Of a stretch of 42,255 nt of DNA, positions 22,601 to 29,723 are shown piece by piece; within the stretch, counting starts at the first letter, position 1; each line of letters starts with the position of its first letter. The DNA is from Plakobranchus ocellatus (Eukaryota > Mollusca > Gastropoda > Plakobranchidae). A program made the position numbers and the translations under genes. Location of the stretch: NCBI GenBank assembly GCA_019648995.1, contig BLXT01004465.1:323656-365910 (forward strand), given 5' to 3'. The notes under the pieces were generated by a model. The model made no database searches. It saw only the letters and a program-made list of their open reading frames with translations, and was not told the DNA's origin.

Positions 22601-23043
22601 GATGTTGAGAAGTCTGAAGAAAAGGCTGTTGCCTGAAGCCCTGAGTCTATAACAGTGCTGCTCAAAAGTGCCGGAGCTGGGCAGGTGTTTTTATGAACAG
22701 CCTCAACTTGGTTATCCGTACAATCAGCCAAATTTGAATTTAGAGTTGCCTCTTTGCTTCTATCACAACCAGGCAATTGAATTTCTGTACAATTCTGAGA
22801 TTCCCTGAGGGAATTATCATCATTGTCCACGGGTCTTTGTGGATGGTTTTCCTTTGATTTAAAGTATGTAGTTACTGCCCCAACCTCCTGAAGAGCTCTC
22901 GTGATACAGCTGCGCTGTAGTGAAGACACATTGGAGCAAACATCACAACTACATGCATGCATGTTAGAGTTGGTGAAATGTTGCATTCTCACCAAGAGTT
23001 CTCTTACATACTCAAGGCGAGGCACAACCTCTTTTGGCTCCAT
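173..23043 (-). CDS. PASK: PAS domain-containing serine/threonine kinase (PASK), 15 exons, 3' end outside window
   Basis: This is a metabolic-sensing protein kinase in which N-terminal PAS modules regulate a C-terminal CAMK-like kinase. Vertebrate PASK acts in the cytosol and nucleus on targets such as glycogen synthase. Fifteen exons join with consistent phase to give about 1,976 codons: residues 1-1143 low complexity, about 1265-1380 PAS-A, two further PAS-like segments to about 1520, an acidic linker, then the kinase. Kinase landmarks are LGQGTFGFV (1804-1812), VVVK Lys1827, a helix-C Glu near 1852, HRDIKDEN with Asp1926, DFG Asp1944 and GTMEYCSPEV in the activation segment. The wording around these motifs (VVVKFIKK, DEPLAS, DIKDEN, LIDFGSA) is typical of PASK rather than generic CAMK kinases. 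Kinase subdomains after the SPEV motif are missing because the window ends. The protein is far longer than the roughly 1,320-residue human one because of the first exon. Exon boundaries are predicted by eye. Confidence 0.93.
280..1015. other. PASK intron 14
   Basis: AT-rich intron. I see no conserved element in it. Confidence 0.6.
1016..1111 (-). CDS. PASK: PASK exon 14: catalytic loop
   Basis: Thirty-two codons between GATTCAG and GTGAG. IIHRDIKDENVVI contains the catalytic Asp (HRD) and the metal-binding Asn, nearly identical to human IIHRDIKDENIVI. Confidence 0.96.
1112..1716. other. PASK intron 13
   Basis: AT-rich intron. A lone B-box-like sequence on the minus strand (GTTTGATCC, 1381-1389) may mark a decayed tRNA-type SINE, but no A box or target duplication is clear. 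Confidence 0.5.
1717..1845 (-). CDS. PASK: PASK exon 13: kinase hinge region
   Basis: Forty-three codons, TTCCCAG acceptor, CAG|GTGAG donor. FVQMVMEDFG is the gatekeeper and hinge strand. DLFDFID and LDEPLASHLFRQ match human DLFAFID and LDEPLASYIFRQ. Confidence 0.96.
2311..2391. repeat. Two-copy tandem duplication (about 40 bp)
   Basis: The units at 2311-2350 and 2351-2391 share AATCTAGACT, ATATACCAGATGCAGTGT and GAGGTAAATCT, differing at two or three positions. It looks like a recent local duplication inside an intron. Confidence 0.9.
3261..4808 (+). mobile_element. piggyBac-like degenerate DNA transposon
   Basis: The element is flanked by TTAA at 3257-3260 and 4809-4812, the piggyBac target duplication. 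The left end reads CCCTTTTGCGTTTATA and the right end, complemented, reads CCCTTTAAGGTTTATA, a CCCTTT-type inverted terminus matching at about 13 of 16 positions. CCGGCCC motifs repeat in the left subterminal region. An ATG at 3687 opens a short acidic then basic peptide (MEDQNSDTELAYESD, then KRRRR), like a transposase N-terminus. The frame ends at 3782, so any transposase is broken. Family assignment rests on TTAA plus CCCTTT, not on a transposase core. Confidence 0.7.
4984..5112 (-). CDS. PASK: PASK exon 12: kinase lysine and helix C
   Basis: Forty-three codons, TTTCCAG acceptor, AAG|GTAAAT donor. VVVKFIKK carries the ATP-anchoring lysine (residue 4 of the exon), and IPLEVSILKDLES carries the helix-C glutamate (residue 29). 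Both match human PASK closely. Confidence 0.96.
5113..5671. other. PASK intron 11
   Basis: AT-rich with an A-rich tract near 5567-5597. Nothing else is recognised. Confidence 0.6.
5672..5851 (-). CDS. PASK: PASK exon 11: kinase start, glycine-rich loop
   Basis: Sixty codons between GTGCCAG and GTAGG. FRRKYLVREALGQGTFGFV carries the nucleotide-binding loop, equivalent to human YSTMSPLGSGAFGFV. The in-frame ATG at the exon start is internal, not a gene start. Confidence 0.95.
6256..6480. repeat. Diverged tandem repeat around GTGCTAAATATA
   Basis: GTGCTAAATATA or a variant recurs near 6261, 6318 and 6430. Each copy is followed by AGGAGA and a CTC-rich partner that could pair with it, and preceded by a tract such as TAGTACCC. 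The spacing is irregular. Confidence 0.6.
7139..7180 (-). repeat. Possible tRNA-type SINE head fragment
   Basis: The complement reads TGGTGGTGCAGTGGTTTGC, resembling the head and A-box region of the SINEs at 25243 and 33171. No B box or target duplication is evident. Confidence 0.4.
7185..7450. repeat. Minisatellite, unit about 50-56 bp, running into PASK exon 10
   Basis: Units start near 7215, 7270, 7326, 7375 and 7428 with CCTGACCTAAA or CCTGTCCTA, followed by a (G)GTCCAC/GATCCAC segment and, in most units, AATG(GGG)ATGA and ACA-rich spacers. The last unit covers the exon 10 splice donor, so the exon's final residues are repeat-derived. Confidence 0.82.
7428..7702 (-). CDS. PASK: PASK exon 10: acidic spacer before kinase
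   Basis: Two leading bases plus 91 codons, acceptor AACGCAG. GSHQLFCLWVYLHL matches human PTPLFCCWLVKDLL. The remainder is a strongly acidic Ser/Asp/Glu spacer. The proposed donor CAG|GTTTGG is phase 0 and lies inside a tandem repeat, so the exact 3' edge is uncertain. Confidence 0.85.
7703..8245. other. PASK intron 9
   Basis: T-rich intron. No element is recognised. Confidence 0.6.
8246..8352 (-). CDS. PASK: PASK exon 9: linker before kinase
   Basis: One leading base, 35 codons and one trailing base between TTCCCAG and GTGAGT. It encodes LEHGIYTAMFLHANGEKL, matching human YHRDGLRLSIQFEV in the segment preceding the kinase. Confidence 0.88.
8353..11113. other. PASK intron 8
   Basis: 2.8 kb of AT-rich intron. 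It contains a short CA run (8807-8821), a hAT-terminus-like sequence near 10347 (TAGGGGTGTGCGAGTAATC, no second terminus found) and a near-perfect palindrome at 10622-10640 (AATTGTACT arms, one-base loop). Confidence 0.55.
11114..11309 (-). CDS. PASK: PASK exon 8: acidic linker
   Basis: Acceptor CTACAG after a good pyrimidine tract, donor AAAAAA|GTGAGT. It reads LCLPARCFQEETSLSLSDC, then an Asp/Glu-rich run and a basic KPKFTAPKK run. A second acceptor (TTTCAG, exon start 11280) is strong but would be phase 0, which does not match the chosen exon 7 donor. The 3' part is secure and the 5' edge is less so. Confidence 0.72.
11310..12176. other. PASK intron 7, hosts a SINE
   Basis: The SINE at 11723-11996 and its target duplications account for a third of the intron. 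The 12007-12176 part is an open-frame extension of exon 7 that I judge intronic on phase grounds. Confidence 0.6.
11723..11996 (-). mobile_element. tRNA-derived SINE with perfect 12-bp target site duplication
   Basis: GCATTGGCGATT occurs at 11711-11722 and again at 11997-12008, bounding a 274-bp insert. On the minus strand the insert starts near GGTGGCTCATTGGTAGGGC (A box) and then has GGTTTGAATCCC (B box, complement of 11931-11942), a spacing typical of a tRNA-type pol III promoter. It ends in a T/A-rich tail. Its body differs from the other SINEs in the window, so it is a second family. Confidence 0.88.
12177..12369 (-). CDS. PASK: PASK exon 7: end of PAS region and hydrophilic linker
   Basis: Sixty-four codons plus one base, acceptor TTCACAG. 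It continues the PAS segment (VKLWQILSEV) into a Ser/Asn/Gly linker. The frame stays open to 12007, but only the GTAATG donor at 12176 gives a phase that joins an open frame in the next exon. The same donor hexamer is used by exon 4. Confidence 0.75.
12370..12823. other. PASK intron 6
   Basis: AT-rich. Nothing is recognised. Confidence 0.6.
12824..12981 (-). CDS. PASK: PASK exon 6: third PAS-like segment
   Basis: Fifty-two codons with two leading bases, acceptor AATCCAG after a pyrimidine tract, donor CAG|GTTCGT. LLVLQADGSVISCDDNYF and MYLGY correspond to human LITLLPDGTIHGINHSF and LFGY. Confidence 0.9.
12982..14903. other. PASK intron 5 with LINE relic
   Basis: Apart from the non-LTR retrotransposon remnant at 13225-13535, this is AT-rich sequence with no recognised element. 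Confidence 0.6.
13225..13535 (+). pseudogene. Non-LTR retrotransposon 3' ORF remnant
   Basis: In the plus strand, with stops and shifts, the DNA reads GLEHLAITGKIEGKRSRGRR, then TFVKSF, EWRNMITNV and GQGT before a stop, followed by (AGA)n. The GK.EGKRSRGRRR block, the W..M and NV.F..GT-stop are the usual C-terminal end of LINE reverse-transcriptase ORFs. The copy is antisense to PASK, 5' truncated and dead. Confidence 0.82.
14904..14985 (-). CDS. PASK: PASK exon 5: short inter-PAS exon
   Basis: Twenty-seven codons plus one base, acceptor CCCACAG, donor GAAG|GTAAAG. It contains NGIELPVTV, matching the human DGTTFPLSL region between PAS segments. Its phase-1 end joins the next exon to complete a Glu codon. 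Confidence 0.88.
14986..16216. other. PASK intron 4 with shared repeat copy A
   Basis: Carries copy A (15021-15411) of a repeat whose partner lies in the next intron. The remainder is AT-rich. Confidence 0.6.
15021..15411. repeat. Intron repeat, copy A
   Basis: Matches 16681-17100 in the same orientation: shared blocks include AGTAATGCTTT, TCAGTTTTGGATGCATC, TTGCTGTGTAAAT, GGGATCCA and TTGCTCATATAC in the same order. It is either two insertions of one element or a segmental duplication of intron sequence. Confidence 0.85.
16217..16465 (-). CDS. PASK: PASK exon 4: end of PAS-A and second PAS-like segment
   Basis: Eighty-three codons, acceptor TTCCAG, donor AAG|GTAATG. DSRGHECPVSVW aligns with human PASK SRSGEKIPVSVW. 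The second half (SFLLEGQIVTLTRQFEELLG) follows the adjoining PAS-like segment of PASK. Confidence 0.92.
16587..16672. repeat. Compound microsatellite (CT)n(AT)n(ATTT)n
   Basis: A (CT) run passes into an (AT) run and then TTTA repeats, immediately next to repeat copy B. Confidence 0.95.
16681..17100. repeat. Intron repeat, copy B
   Basis: Direct-repeat partner of 15021-15411 with the same order of conserved blocks. It abuts the microsatellite, as SSR-tailed retroelements or duplicated segments often do. Confidence 0.85.
17752..17922 (-). CDS. PASK: PASK exon 3: PAS-A core
   Basis: Fifty-seven codons in phase 0 between CTCCAG and GTAAGT. The order VNESFQLMIGL, VGQRLLRFL, RADGSVL follows the PAS helix and strand pattern of PASK PAS-A (human VANDKACGLLGY, IGQKLTQFFL). 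Confidence 0.92.
17923..18945. other. PASK intron 2
   Basis: Contains a poly-C/poly-A tract (about 18366-18395). Otherwise it is AT-rich without recognised elements. Confidence 0.6.
18366..18395. repeat. (C)n(A)n homopolymer tract
   Basis: A run of about 14 C followed by about 10 A, prone to slippage and sequencing error. Confidence 0.9.
18946..19373 (-). CDS. PASK: PASK exon 2: pre-PAS linker and start of PAS-A
   Basis: Acceptor GAACAG at 19374 and donor AAG|GTATG. The exon holds 142 codons and two leading bases that complete an Asp codon with exon 1. Most of it is Ser/Gln-rich linker. The last 20 or so residues (TSSLCVVDKRRSMK) match the first strand of the PASK PAS-A fold (human IFTVDAKTTEI). 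Confidence 0.88.
19614..23043 (-). CDS. PASK: PASK exon 1: giant N-terminal low-complexity exon
   Basis: One open frame of 1,143 codons plus one base. It starts at ATG 23043 (A at -3, G at +4) and ends at a strong donor, AGAG|GTGAGT. The protein is rich in Ser, Thr, Asn, Glu and Lys. A cysteine cluster (C31, C33, C36, C46) lies near the N-terminus, and a Pro/Trp/Tyr/Phe-rich stretch lies at about 205-300. I recognise no folded domain. Phase 1 at the donor fits the next exon exactly, which ties it to PASK; reading through the donor instead meets a stop at 19558. The frame is also open 19 codons upstream, to an acceptor (CTGCAG) at 23101, so an upstream coding exon cannot be excluded. Confidence 0.85.
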
Positions 23044-23100
23044 TTTTTTTTTCCTGAGATTTGTAACAGTGCTGACTGGCAAACTGATTCTCGTCAGAAT
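23044..23100 (-). other. PASK: Probable 5' UTR (or extra coding) part of PASK exon 1
   Basis: Lies between the CTGCAG acceptor at 23101 and the ATG at 23043. The PASK frame is open across it (ILTRISLPVS, then VTNLRKKK) with no other ATG, so it is either leader or a continuation from an unseen upstream exon. Confidence 0.55.
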
Positions 23101-24066
23101 CTGCAGGTAACAACACAGATTAGGTCTGACTACCTTAAAAAAAGAAAAATAGAGTCATTATTCTTTGGTTCAAGCACTGTTTTGAAAGAGGAGCAAAACA
23201 ATAAAAACATCTATACATAAAGATTATGATTCTACAGATGACAATTGAAATATCGCAAATCATACAAAAATTCTATTCTCCATGACTTTGCAATCTTTAG
23301 GAGGAAAATTGATATGCAAAAGTGATGTTTGGCTCATTCATATATGGGTGATTCATTCAAATGCATTTTCCAATCCAAATAAGATATAAAAAGAAATTGC
23401 AATGCATAAAAATAGAAATGTGCTAAATTGCCACTAATTGGATAGGACTCAGTAAGTGTATCAAATACATAAATTATTTATTAAAGGCTTTTATGATTCA
23501 ATCAATAGAATTGTACACATAATTAAGTCACTTATTAAGTTAATTGGATCTAAAAATTGTGTCGGAACAATTTTTAAATGTCACTCTAAATTTAACATCA
23601 CAGATATACATCTATTCAATTTATCCATCAGTTTGAAGAAAGTTTTGAGGAAAGTTTCAACAGTCCTACATTGCAAATCAGACTGTAAGAGAAGCATTTG
23701 GAATGAAATTGTCTCTGATTATTGCTTTTTAATCATTTTTTTTTTAATCTTGATCCAGCTAATAAGATGACAATCTCTACTGTTCATACAAATTTTTTTA
23801 GTGTTCAGAAACACATTTCAATGAAGAGTTTAAGTGGGGTTTTTTTTGTCTAAAATTTTTATTTAATGCTCTAATGATATTTTCACTGAGTAGCATGGAA
23901 AAAACATTCACAAAATGGCATATTTCTGAGCACTGAAGGACTTTCGGTAACACGAGTGGTGTGAGAATTTCAGCTGCCATAGGTGTCAAGTTAAAATTTG
24001 TTTATAAATTAAAATCATATTTGCCAAGCTAATGCCAGGTTTACTTTTATTTCTGAAGTAAAGATT

Positions 24067-24801
24067 TAAAGGGGGGAGCTACACCTCAGACCCAATTTCT
24101 AAATTAATATTAATAGAGTAATGAAACTTTATTCAAATGATGCTTATGTAACAAACATGCAAAATCTATGGTGAAAAAAAAAAATTTATCACCCAGTTGC
24201 TATGGTAACCACAACCATCTTGGATTTTGGAGTATTTTTTTGAATGATTAAAACTCACAAAGTTGCCGACAGATTTACTTCAAAATTCATTAACAATCTA
24301 TTCATGGTCCTTTACAAACGATCAGAGAGATTTTTTTTTTATATATTTGATACATGCACTGCCAAAAAATTTTTTTACAATATTGCTATTTGAAATTTCC
24401 AATTTTGACACCTTTCTCGATTTATTTTTTTTTTCAAAATAAAAATTTCACACTGTATTGGAAACAACTCTCTGACCGTTTGTTTGGCACATGTTTCTGA
24501 ACAACTATACCAAGTTTTAACCAAATCCACCCACAAAAAGCAAAGTTTTAGAGAAAAATGTAAAAAGAAAATTAAATTCTGAGAAAATCAAAGAAACCCT
24601 ATTTTAAAAAAAATAAATCATTAATATGTGTTAAAAAATCTGTGTATTTAAAATCCACTTGTTTTCTGAACATGTGAAAGTTTACTTCATAAAGATATCT
24701 GCAAAAATAAGAAAGTTATGGCAAAAAATAAACAGCGATGTAACTGAGAAAAATAAGAAAAATAAAGAAAAAATTCGCCTCACAGGTTGACGCCCCTCCC
24801 C
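24067..24801. mobile_element. MITE-like element with short inverted ends
   Basis: The left end TAAAGGGGGGAGCTACACC and the complemented right end TAAAGGGGAGGGGCGTCAACC share TAAAGGGG and a similar GC-rich continuation, bounding about 735 bp of AT-rich noncoding DNA. No transposase is seen and the target duplication is unclear, so the family is unknown. Confidence 0.5.
24196..24209. promoter_or_regulatory. X-box-like palindrome (RFX-type)
   Basis: GTTGCTATGGTAAC matches the RFX X-box consensus (two half-sites separated by two bases). It lies in the MITE-like element, just before CCATCTTGG, a YY1-like core. Function is not shown. Confidence 0.4.
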
Positions 24802-25242
24802 TTTATGCTAAGCTATGATTCTCACAAACTGAAAATGAACAGCCATGATTATTTAATTTCAAGGGACTAGACTTTTTTTTCTTAATTTCATTAAAAAGTT
24901 AAGAGTTCAGATTACAAACAATAAGGGGTTAGACTAGAGAGGGAATATGAACTAGACTTGCACTAATTTTTTGTTACAGAATTCTTTTTTAAAAGGAGTC
25001 ACAGATTATAGCAAGATTTAGATCTAGAGGCAGTGATGGATAGGTTTTAGATCCCTGATAAACTGTCAAGGAATAGCAATAACTGGTAAAGTGAAAGTTT
25101 AAAAAGCTCCTTTTCAGTCATGCAGGCTTGAAATTATATCAGGGCAGTGTATACTCAATTATTCTCACAAACTTTCAAAGCCCATTTTTAATTTCTTGAG
25201 TACTAGAAGCTTTGAAATTTCATAGATCTAATATTCATGAAA

Positions 25243-25391
25243 ATAGCCAGTCCACAACAGGATGATCTTAGGCTTTCAGGTCCTCTGTCAGACTAGGGTA
25301 TCAGTAGCAAGGCTCGAACCTGGAACAGAAGGGTCCCTGCTGATCTCAGGGCAGATTTGCAAACCACCGTTCTGCTGAGCTCTCCCCCCCC
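25243..25391 (-). mobile_element. tRNA-derived SINE, family 1, minus strand
   Basis: On the minus strand it contains CAGGGACCCTTCTGT, a B box (GGTTCGAGCC) and the tail block CTGAAAGCCTAAGATCA then TGTTGTGGACTGGCTA. These blocks are shared with the copies at 33171 and 40432. Confidence 0.85.
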
Positions 25392-25931
25392 CAAACAAAT
25401 TTGACAAGCTGCCAAACAGGCACACAAGAAAACAAAATCCACGCACGTAGCCTGAAGACTTTCTAAATTTCTCATATCTTAGTAAGACCATTTTAAATGA
25501 TGGGAAACACTCCCAATTATGCACATACAGTATAGCAATTTCGATACTAAGGATGAAATGAAGGCAATTTTAGACAACAGCTGACAATTTAAAAAATTTA
25601 TCAACAATTACTTGTAAATCATTTCATTCACAAAGAAAGGATATGTTTTAAAAATTTTTGGAAGAAAATGATCACCTCAGATCACCATCTTGGATTTAAG
25701 GGCGGCTGAGATTTTAAGTTGATCACGTCTGTTTCAGCTATTAATTTGTAGCAAATGAAATGGAAGAGATTATATGACAGGTTGGTTAGTAGACTAGCTT
25801 TAATTTACTTTATAAATTCGTGTGTGCACATTCAGAAGTCATTATTACTGGAATGTCCCGTTTGCATGGTCAAAATCTGAATATTGCTAAATTGTGTGCA
25901 AAATCAGAAACCATATCACAAATTTTTGTGG

Positions 25932-25972
25932 CCCTATTTTATAGATCTAGATCTAATCTAGATCTAGTCTAG
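25932..25972. repeat. AGATCTAG-type tract
   Basis: Tandem and interrupted TAGATCTAGATCTAATCTAG units. Similar tracts occur at 3780-3803, 26123-26143, 32580-32660 and elsewhere in the window. Confidence 0.85.
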
Positions 25973-26122
25973 GTCATTCCTATCCTAAATGAAAAATTGT
26001 GAAGATATTGTTTGACCAAAGTGGAGCTATTAAAAGTATAATTTGAACAACTACCTCTTCATTTCGTCGGTAACTGAAGGTAGATGAGTGTGAGAGCAAA
26101 AATTATAGGCCTACTCTGATCT

Positions 26123-26143
26123 CTAGATCTAGATCTAGATCTG
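26123..26143. repeat. AGATCTAG-type tract
   Basis: Near-perfect (TAGATC)n, another member of the dispersed palindromic hexamer tracts. Confidence 0.85.
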
Positions 26144-26688
26144 GTTGTCAGACTACATCTGGATCACCATAAATCTTAAATATTTATAAATCACTTGGTT
26201 TGATCACAACAGTCTTTATTCTACAATAAACATGATGCCAAAATGTGGGCCTAAGGCTCAGGTTTGAGAATGTTGAACCAGCAGGCCACCAAGGAGTGGG
26301 CGAGGGGGACCTGGACTAGATCGAGATTTAGGCTAGATGTAGGCCTACAGTTGTATCGGGCCTTATAGATTATATCTCAATTCTACATAGATATATATCG
26401 CATCTGGAATTAGATATCTACACCTAGAGTCTCCATAAGCTATTAAGAAAACACCAATTGGCTAAATAAAGCAGGGGTATTTTTTTTTTATACATTCACA
26501 CTAAAAAGAATTTTTTTTAAGTGTCACCTAGATCTATCTCACTACCTCATTTCAAGACTTCGAATTTCGCGGCCATGATCAGTGATTCATCCAATGTTGT
26601 TTGCACTGAACTATAAAGTTGGTCCACTCTTCACTGAGTTTTAACTCACGCAAAAAAATGCCAAGTCAACCATTTAAGACTTTTTTCA

Positions 26689-26753
26689 TAGAAGAAGGTA
26701 GATTCTACTTTGTGAAGGAAAGCTGCGTTCAGCGATCGCATCCTTGAGCCTAA
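26689..26753. repeat. 65-bp conserved segment, copy 1
   Basis: From TAGAAGAAGGTAGATTCTAC to CATCCTTGAGCCTAA it is identical, as far as I can see, to 29659-29723. The flanks differ apart from a short T-run before it. Confidence 0.88.
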
Positions 26754-26970
26754 ATTTCTGGCCACCTTAAAAAATTTTAGAAAGCTAATGTTACAGTAAC
26801 AGCCTGAAGATTCTGGAGAGGAAATTATTATCAAAAAGTCGCACACTCCCTTAGTTTAGTTCCATGCTCTAGAAGACCCTATTTGGAAACAAAATGGTAT
26901 TGACAGAAAACAAAAAGCGGAAAAAGGCAAGAGGAATTTGACCCGACGTTGACAATATGACATAGACCGA

Positions 26971-27020
26971 TTATTCTTCTTTAGGTGCTGTGTCTGGGGC
27001 GGACATTGGCGATCACAATC
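26971..27020 (-). pseudogene. LINE 3' end fragment
   Basis: On the minus strand it reads IANVRPRHST-stop followed by AAGAAGAA, sharing GCACCTAAAGAAGAA with the LINE end near 13520. Only the extreme 3' terminus is recognisable. Confidence 0.5.
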
Positions 27021-27542
27021 CTCAACTCAAATCTCAGCTTTGCATTTCTATTTCAGTCGTATCTGATGGAAACCTACATGTGGAGAGCCTCCAGGCGTGG
27101 ATCCTATTTACTTTAGCTTTGGGATAAGCATGGACATCACCATTAAAAAATTGTACATATTTTCCACGCACATCACCCTATTCGGTGGCTTTAAACCCCT
27201 CCGAAGCTTACTCTGCCGTCTTTCTGCTCCTTGTTTAATGGCCTTGAGAGATGAGTCATACTTTTGCCCCCCAAATGTTTAATCATAGTCTCTTGGTGTC
27301 GACAGAACGCAAATTTTGTAACAAGACCAGATAAAACTTTTAATTCTCAGCTCGTGATATTGATTGACAATTCTAAAAGATCTGAAGATGATAAAGCAGG
27401 ATGAGGATAAAACAAGGGCAACGGAGAGGTAGGTAAGTCGTTTTGAAAAAATCTCTGACGCGTAATATCCTTGAATTTTTGTCGAATGAACTAGCTTTCT
27501 CAAAGTTATGAGACCTCTTGACCATAGACCTGTTAGGTATGG

Positions 27543-27545
<3 letters not shown>

Positions 27546-27588
<43 letters not shown>
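27546..27588. repeat. (AT)n microsatellite
   Basis: Uninterrupted AT dinucleotide run of about 40 bp. Confidence 0.97.
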
Positions 27589-27590
<2 letters not shown>

Positions 27591-28460
27591 TATGCCAAGT
27601 CAGGTAGACACCAAAACATTGTTCTTGGCGTGTACAAGGCAAGCACATGCCAAAATCCGTGAGGCCTATACATGGTGGCATAACACTAACAGAGGCTAAA
27701 GGATAAGCGTTAGTGTGAATTCGCACTAAATAGAGAAGACATAATATTATCATGCGAAAGAACGGCAGCATGGAAGTAACGAGAAATAACCTATGAAATA
27801 ACACAAAACCTGGAATTTTCAAATGATCTTCGCTAATAGAACAATTATAAAGACACAGCTATGAGTCCTGTAATCGCGTTCCATTCAGCACTTAGACTAC
27901 ATTAATTCTACCATGAATTAATAAGAGTCTATAAGACTCAGAGTCTTTTCTTAAATAAACTGTTTCCATGCCTTACGACACATACTCAATATATATGTAC
28001 ACAATTACATGTATTTTACATAAAATTTTCATTCACTCATAGGCTATAATTCGTGGTGCATAGCAGGTTCATCATTAAACACCGCTGCCATTTCTATCTA
28101 CATCGCAACCATCAAATTCTTTACATCTTTAATAACTATCCCCATCAGCAGCTGCTCATCCCAAGCAAGCTATGCACCTCGCAGATTCAACAAATTCAAA
28201 TAATGTTTTTAATACCCCTTTTAAAATAAAGGCTTTTATTTTCAATACATGATCACGTATTCAGAATAGTCTTCGGTACTCTTAAATGATTATTTTTCCA
28301 TAAAAAATATTAAGACTATGCCAATAATAATCTTTACGGAGCAAAAATGCAAAAATTTGGTATTAAATTGAAGTTAAAGATAGATCTATTCCGCCTAACA
28401 TAATTATTGCTACCTATAACGTGAGCGCCTATTTAATAAACAATGGTTTAGATTTTCTTT

Positions 28461-28669
28461 CACAGTACAGATTCTAGTTTAGACCTAGGAATTTCCAGAA
28501 TGCAGACATGTGTACAATTCATCAGCCAAGAGACAAGGATCTGCCAGTTTTGTTTGATGCTTGAAAAATTCCTTTCACTGTATGGATTCTAGTTTAGATC
28601 TAGGGATTTCTAGAATGCAGACAATGTGAACATCAGCAAAAATCTGCTAGTTTCGTTTGATGCTTGAAA
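28461..28669. repeat. Two-copy tandem duplication (about 100 bp)
   Basis: Copies at about 28461-28567 and 28571-28669 share GATTCTAGTTTAGA, TCTAG/TCCAGAATGCAGACA, TCTGC.AGTTT and TTTGATGCTTGAAAA. The second copy has a shortened middle. Confidence 0.88.
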
Positions 28670-28836
28670 AGAGTAGATCTTGGGCATCCTAAGTTCATAT
28701 AAACCGAGTAACTTCTAGATATTTCTATTACGTAAATTTTAAATGATCAACAACAACAAAAAAATATTTAGTAGATAAAGCATCTAATGGCAAAACATTA
28801 ACCTTCTCTAGGGACTGCAAGACTTTGATCCACACT

Positions 28837-28855
28837 CCCCCCCCCCCCCCCCCCC
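28837..28855. repeat. Poly-C tract at gap edge
   Basis: At least 19 consecutive C immediately before the run of Ns; its true length is unknown. Confidence 0.95.
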
Positions 28856-29174
28856 NNNNNNNNNNNNNNNNNNNNNNNNNNNNNNNNNNNNNNNNNNNNN
28901 NNNNNNNNNNNNNNNNNNNNNNNNNNNNNNNNNNNNNNNNNNNNNNNNNNNNNNNNNNNNNNNNNNNNNNNNNNNNNNNNNNNNNNNNNNNNNNNNNNNN
29001 NNNNNNNNNNNNNNNNNNNNNNNNNNNNNNNNNNNNNNNNNNNNNNNNNNNNNNNNNNNNNNNNNNNNNNNNNNNNNNNNNNNNNNNNNNNNNNNNNNNN
29101 NNNNNNNNNNNNNNNNNNNNNNNNNNNNNNNNNNNNNNNNNNNNNNNNNNNNNNNNNNNNNNNNNNNNNNNNNN
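28856..29174. other. Assembly gap (Ns)
   Basis: 319 unresolved bases between a poly-C run and a (TC)n run. Frames crossing it are meaningless. Confidence 0.99.
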
Positions 29175-29280
29175 TCTCTCTCTCTCTCTCTCTCCCTCTC
29201 ATACTCACCGGGTACTCTCTTTATTCTCTCACCCTCTTTGCCAATAATTCTCTCTCTCTCCCTCTCTCTCTCTCTCAACA
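29175..29280. repeat. (TC)n-rich low-complexity tract
   Basis: TC dinucleotide runs at 29175-29200 and 29248-29277 separated by a related pyrimidine-rich spacer. Confidence 0.92.
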
Positions 29281-29658
29281 ACCTCTCTCTTTCACTATTC
29301 CCTCACCCTTTTATCATAAAATCTAGTTACGTATAAGCCTGACCATAGAACGAGTATTTAATTTTTGTTGGTGTATGCAGTTATAGGTTATTGGAAAATA
29401 TGCTTATCCTTTAATCCACGAGGTGTCAAGAATCGATTAAGTCAGTCGATATCCTTGATTTGCCAGTTCTTGTTGAGAAGCAAAAAAAAAAAAAAAAGCA
29501 TCACTTTTGAAATAAACAATTCGCACAACAGAATAGTTTAATTCTACACTGTTTTACTTAGGCTTAATATTGTTATCTATCGGTTCTTTTGTCAGTATAA
29601 TTGTAAATGGGCAAGACCACCACTCAACAAGCTCTTTCCAATAAGTGCCAATTTTTTC

Positions 29659-29723
29659 GTAGAAGAAGGTAGATTCTACTTTGTGAAGGAAAGCTGCGTT
29701 CAGCGATCGCATCCTTGAGCCTA
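29659..29723. repeat. 65-bp conserved segment, copy 2
   Basis: Same-orientation partner of 26689-26753, about 2.97 kb away. Confidence 0.88.

Noticed and set aside
19558..23082. Single uninterrupted protein of 1,174 residues starting at 23082 and stopping at 19558
   Set aside because: The 23082 start is a TTG, not ATG, and the last 18 codons lie beyond a consensus donor whose phase fits the next PASK exon.
27373..27822. 149-residue minus frame containing YIYIYI
   Set aside because: Runs through the (AT)n microsatellite; no domain.
28798..29281. Open frames across the N run
   Set aside because: They exist only because Ns do not encode stops.
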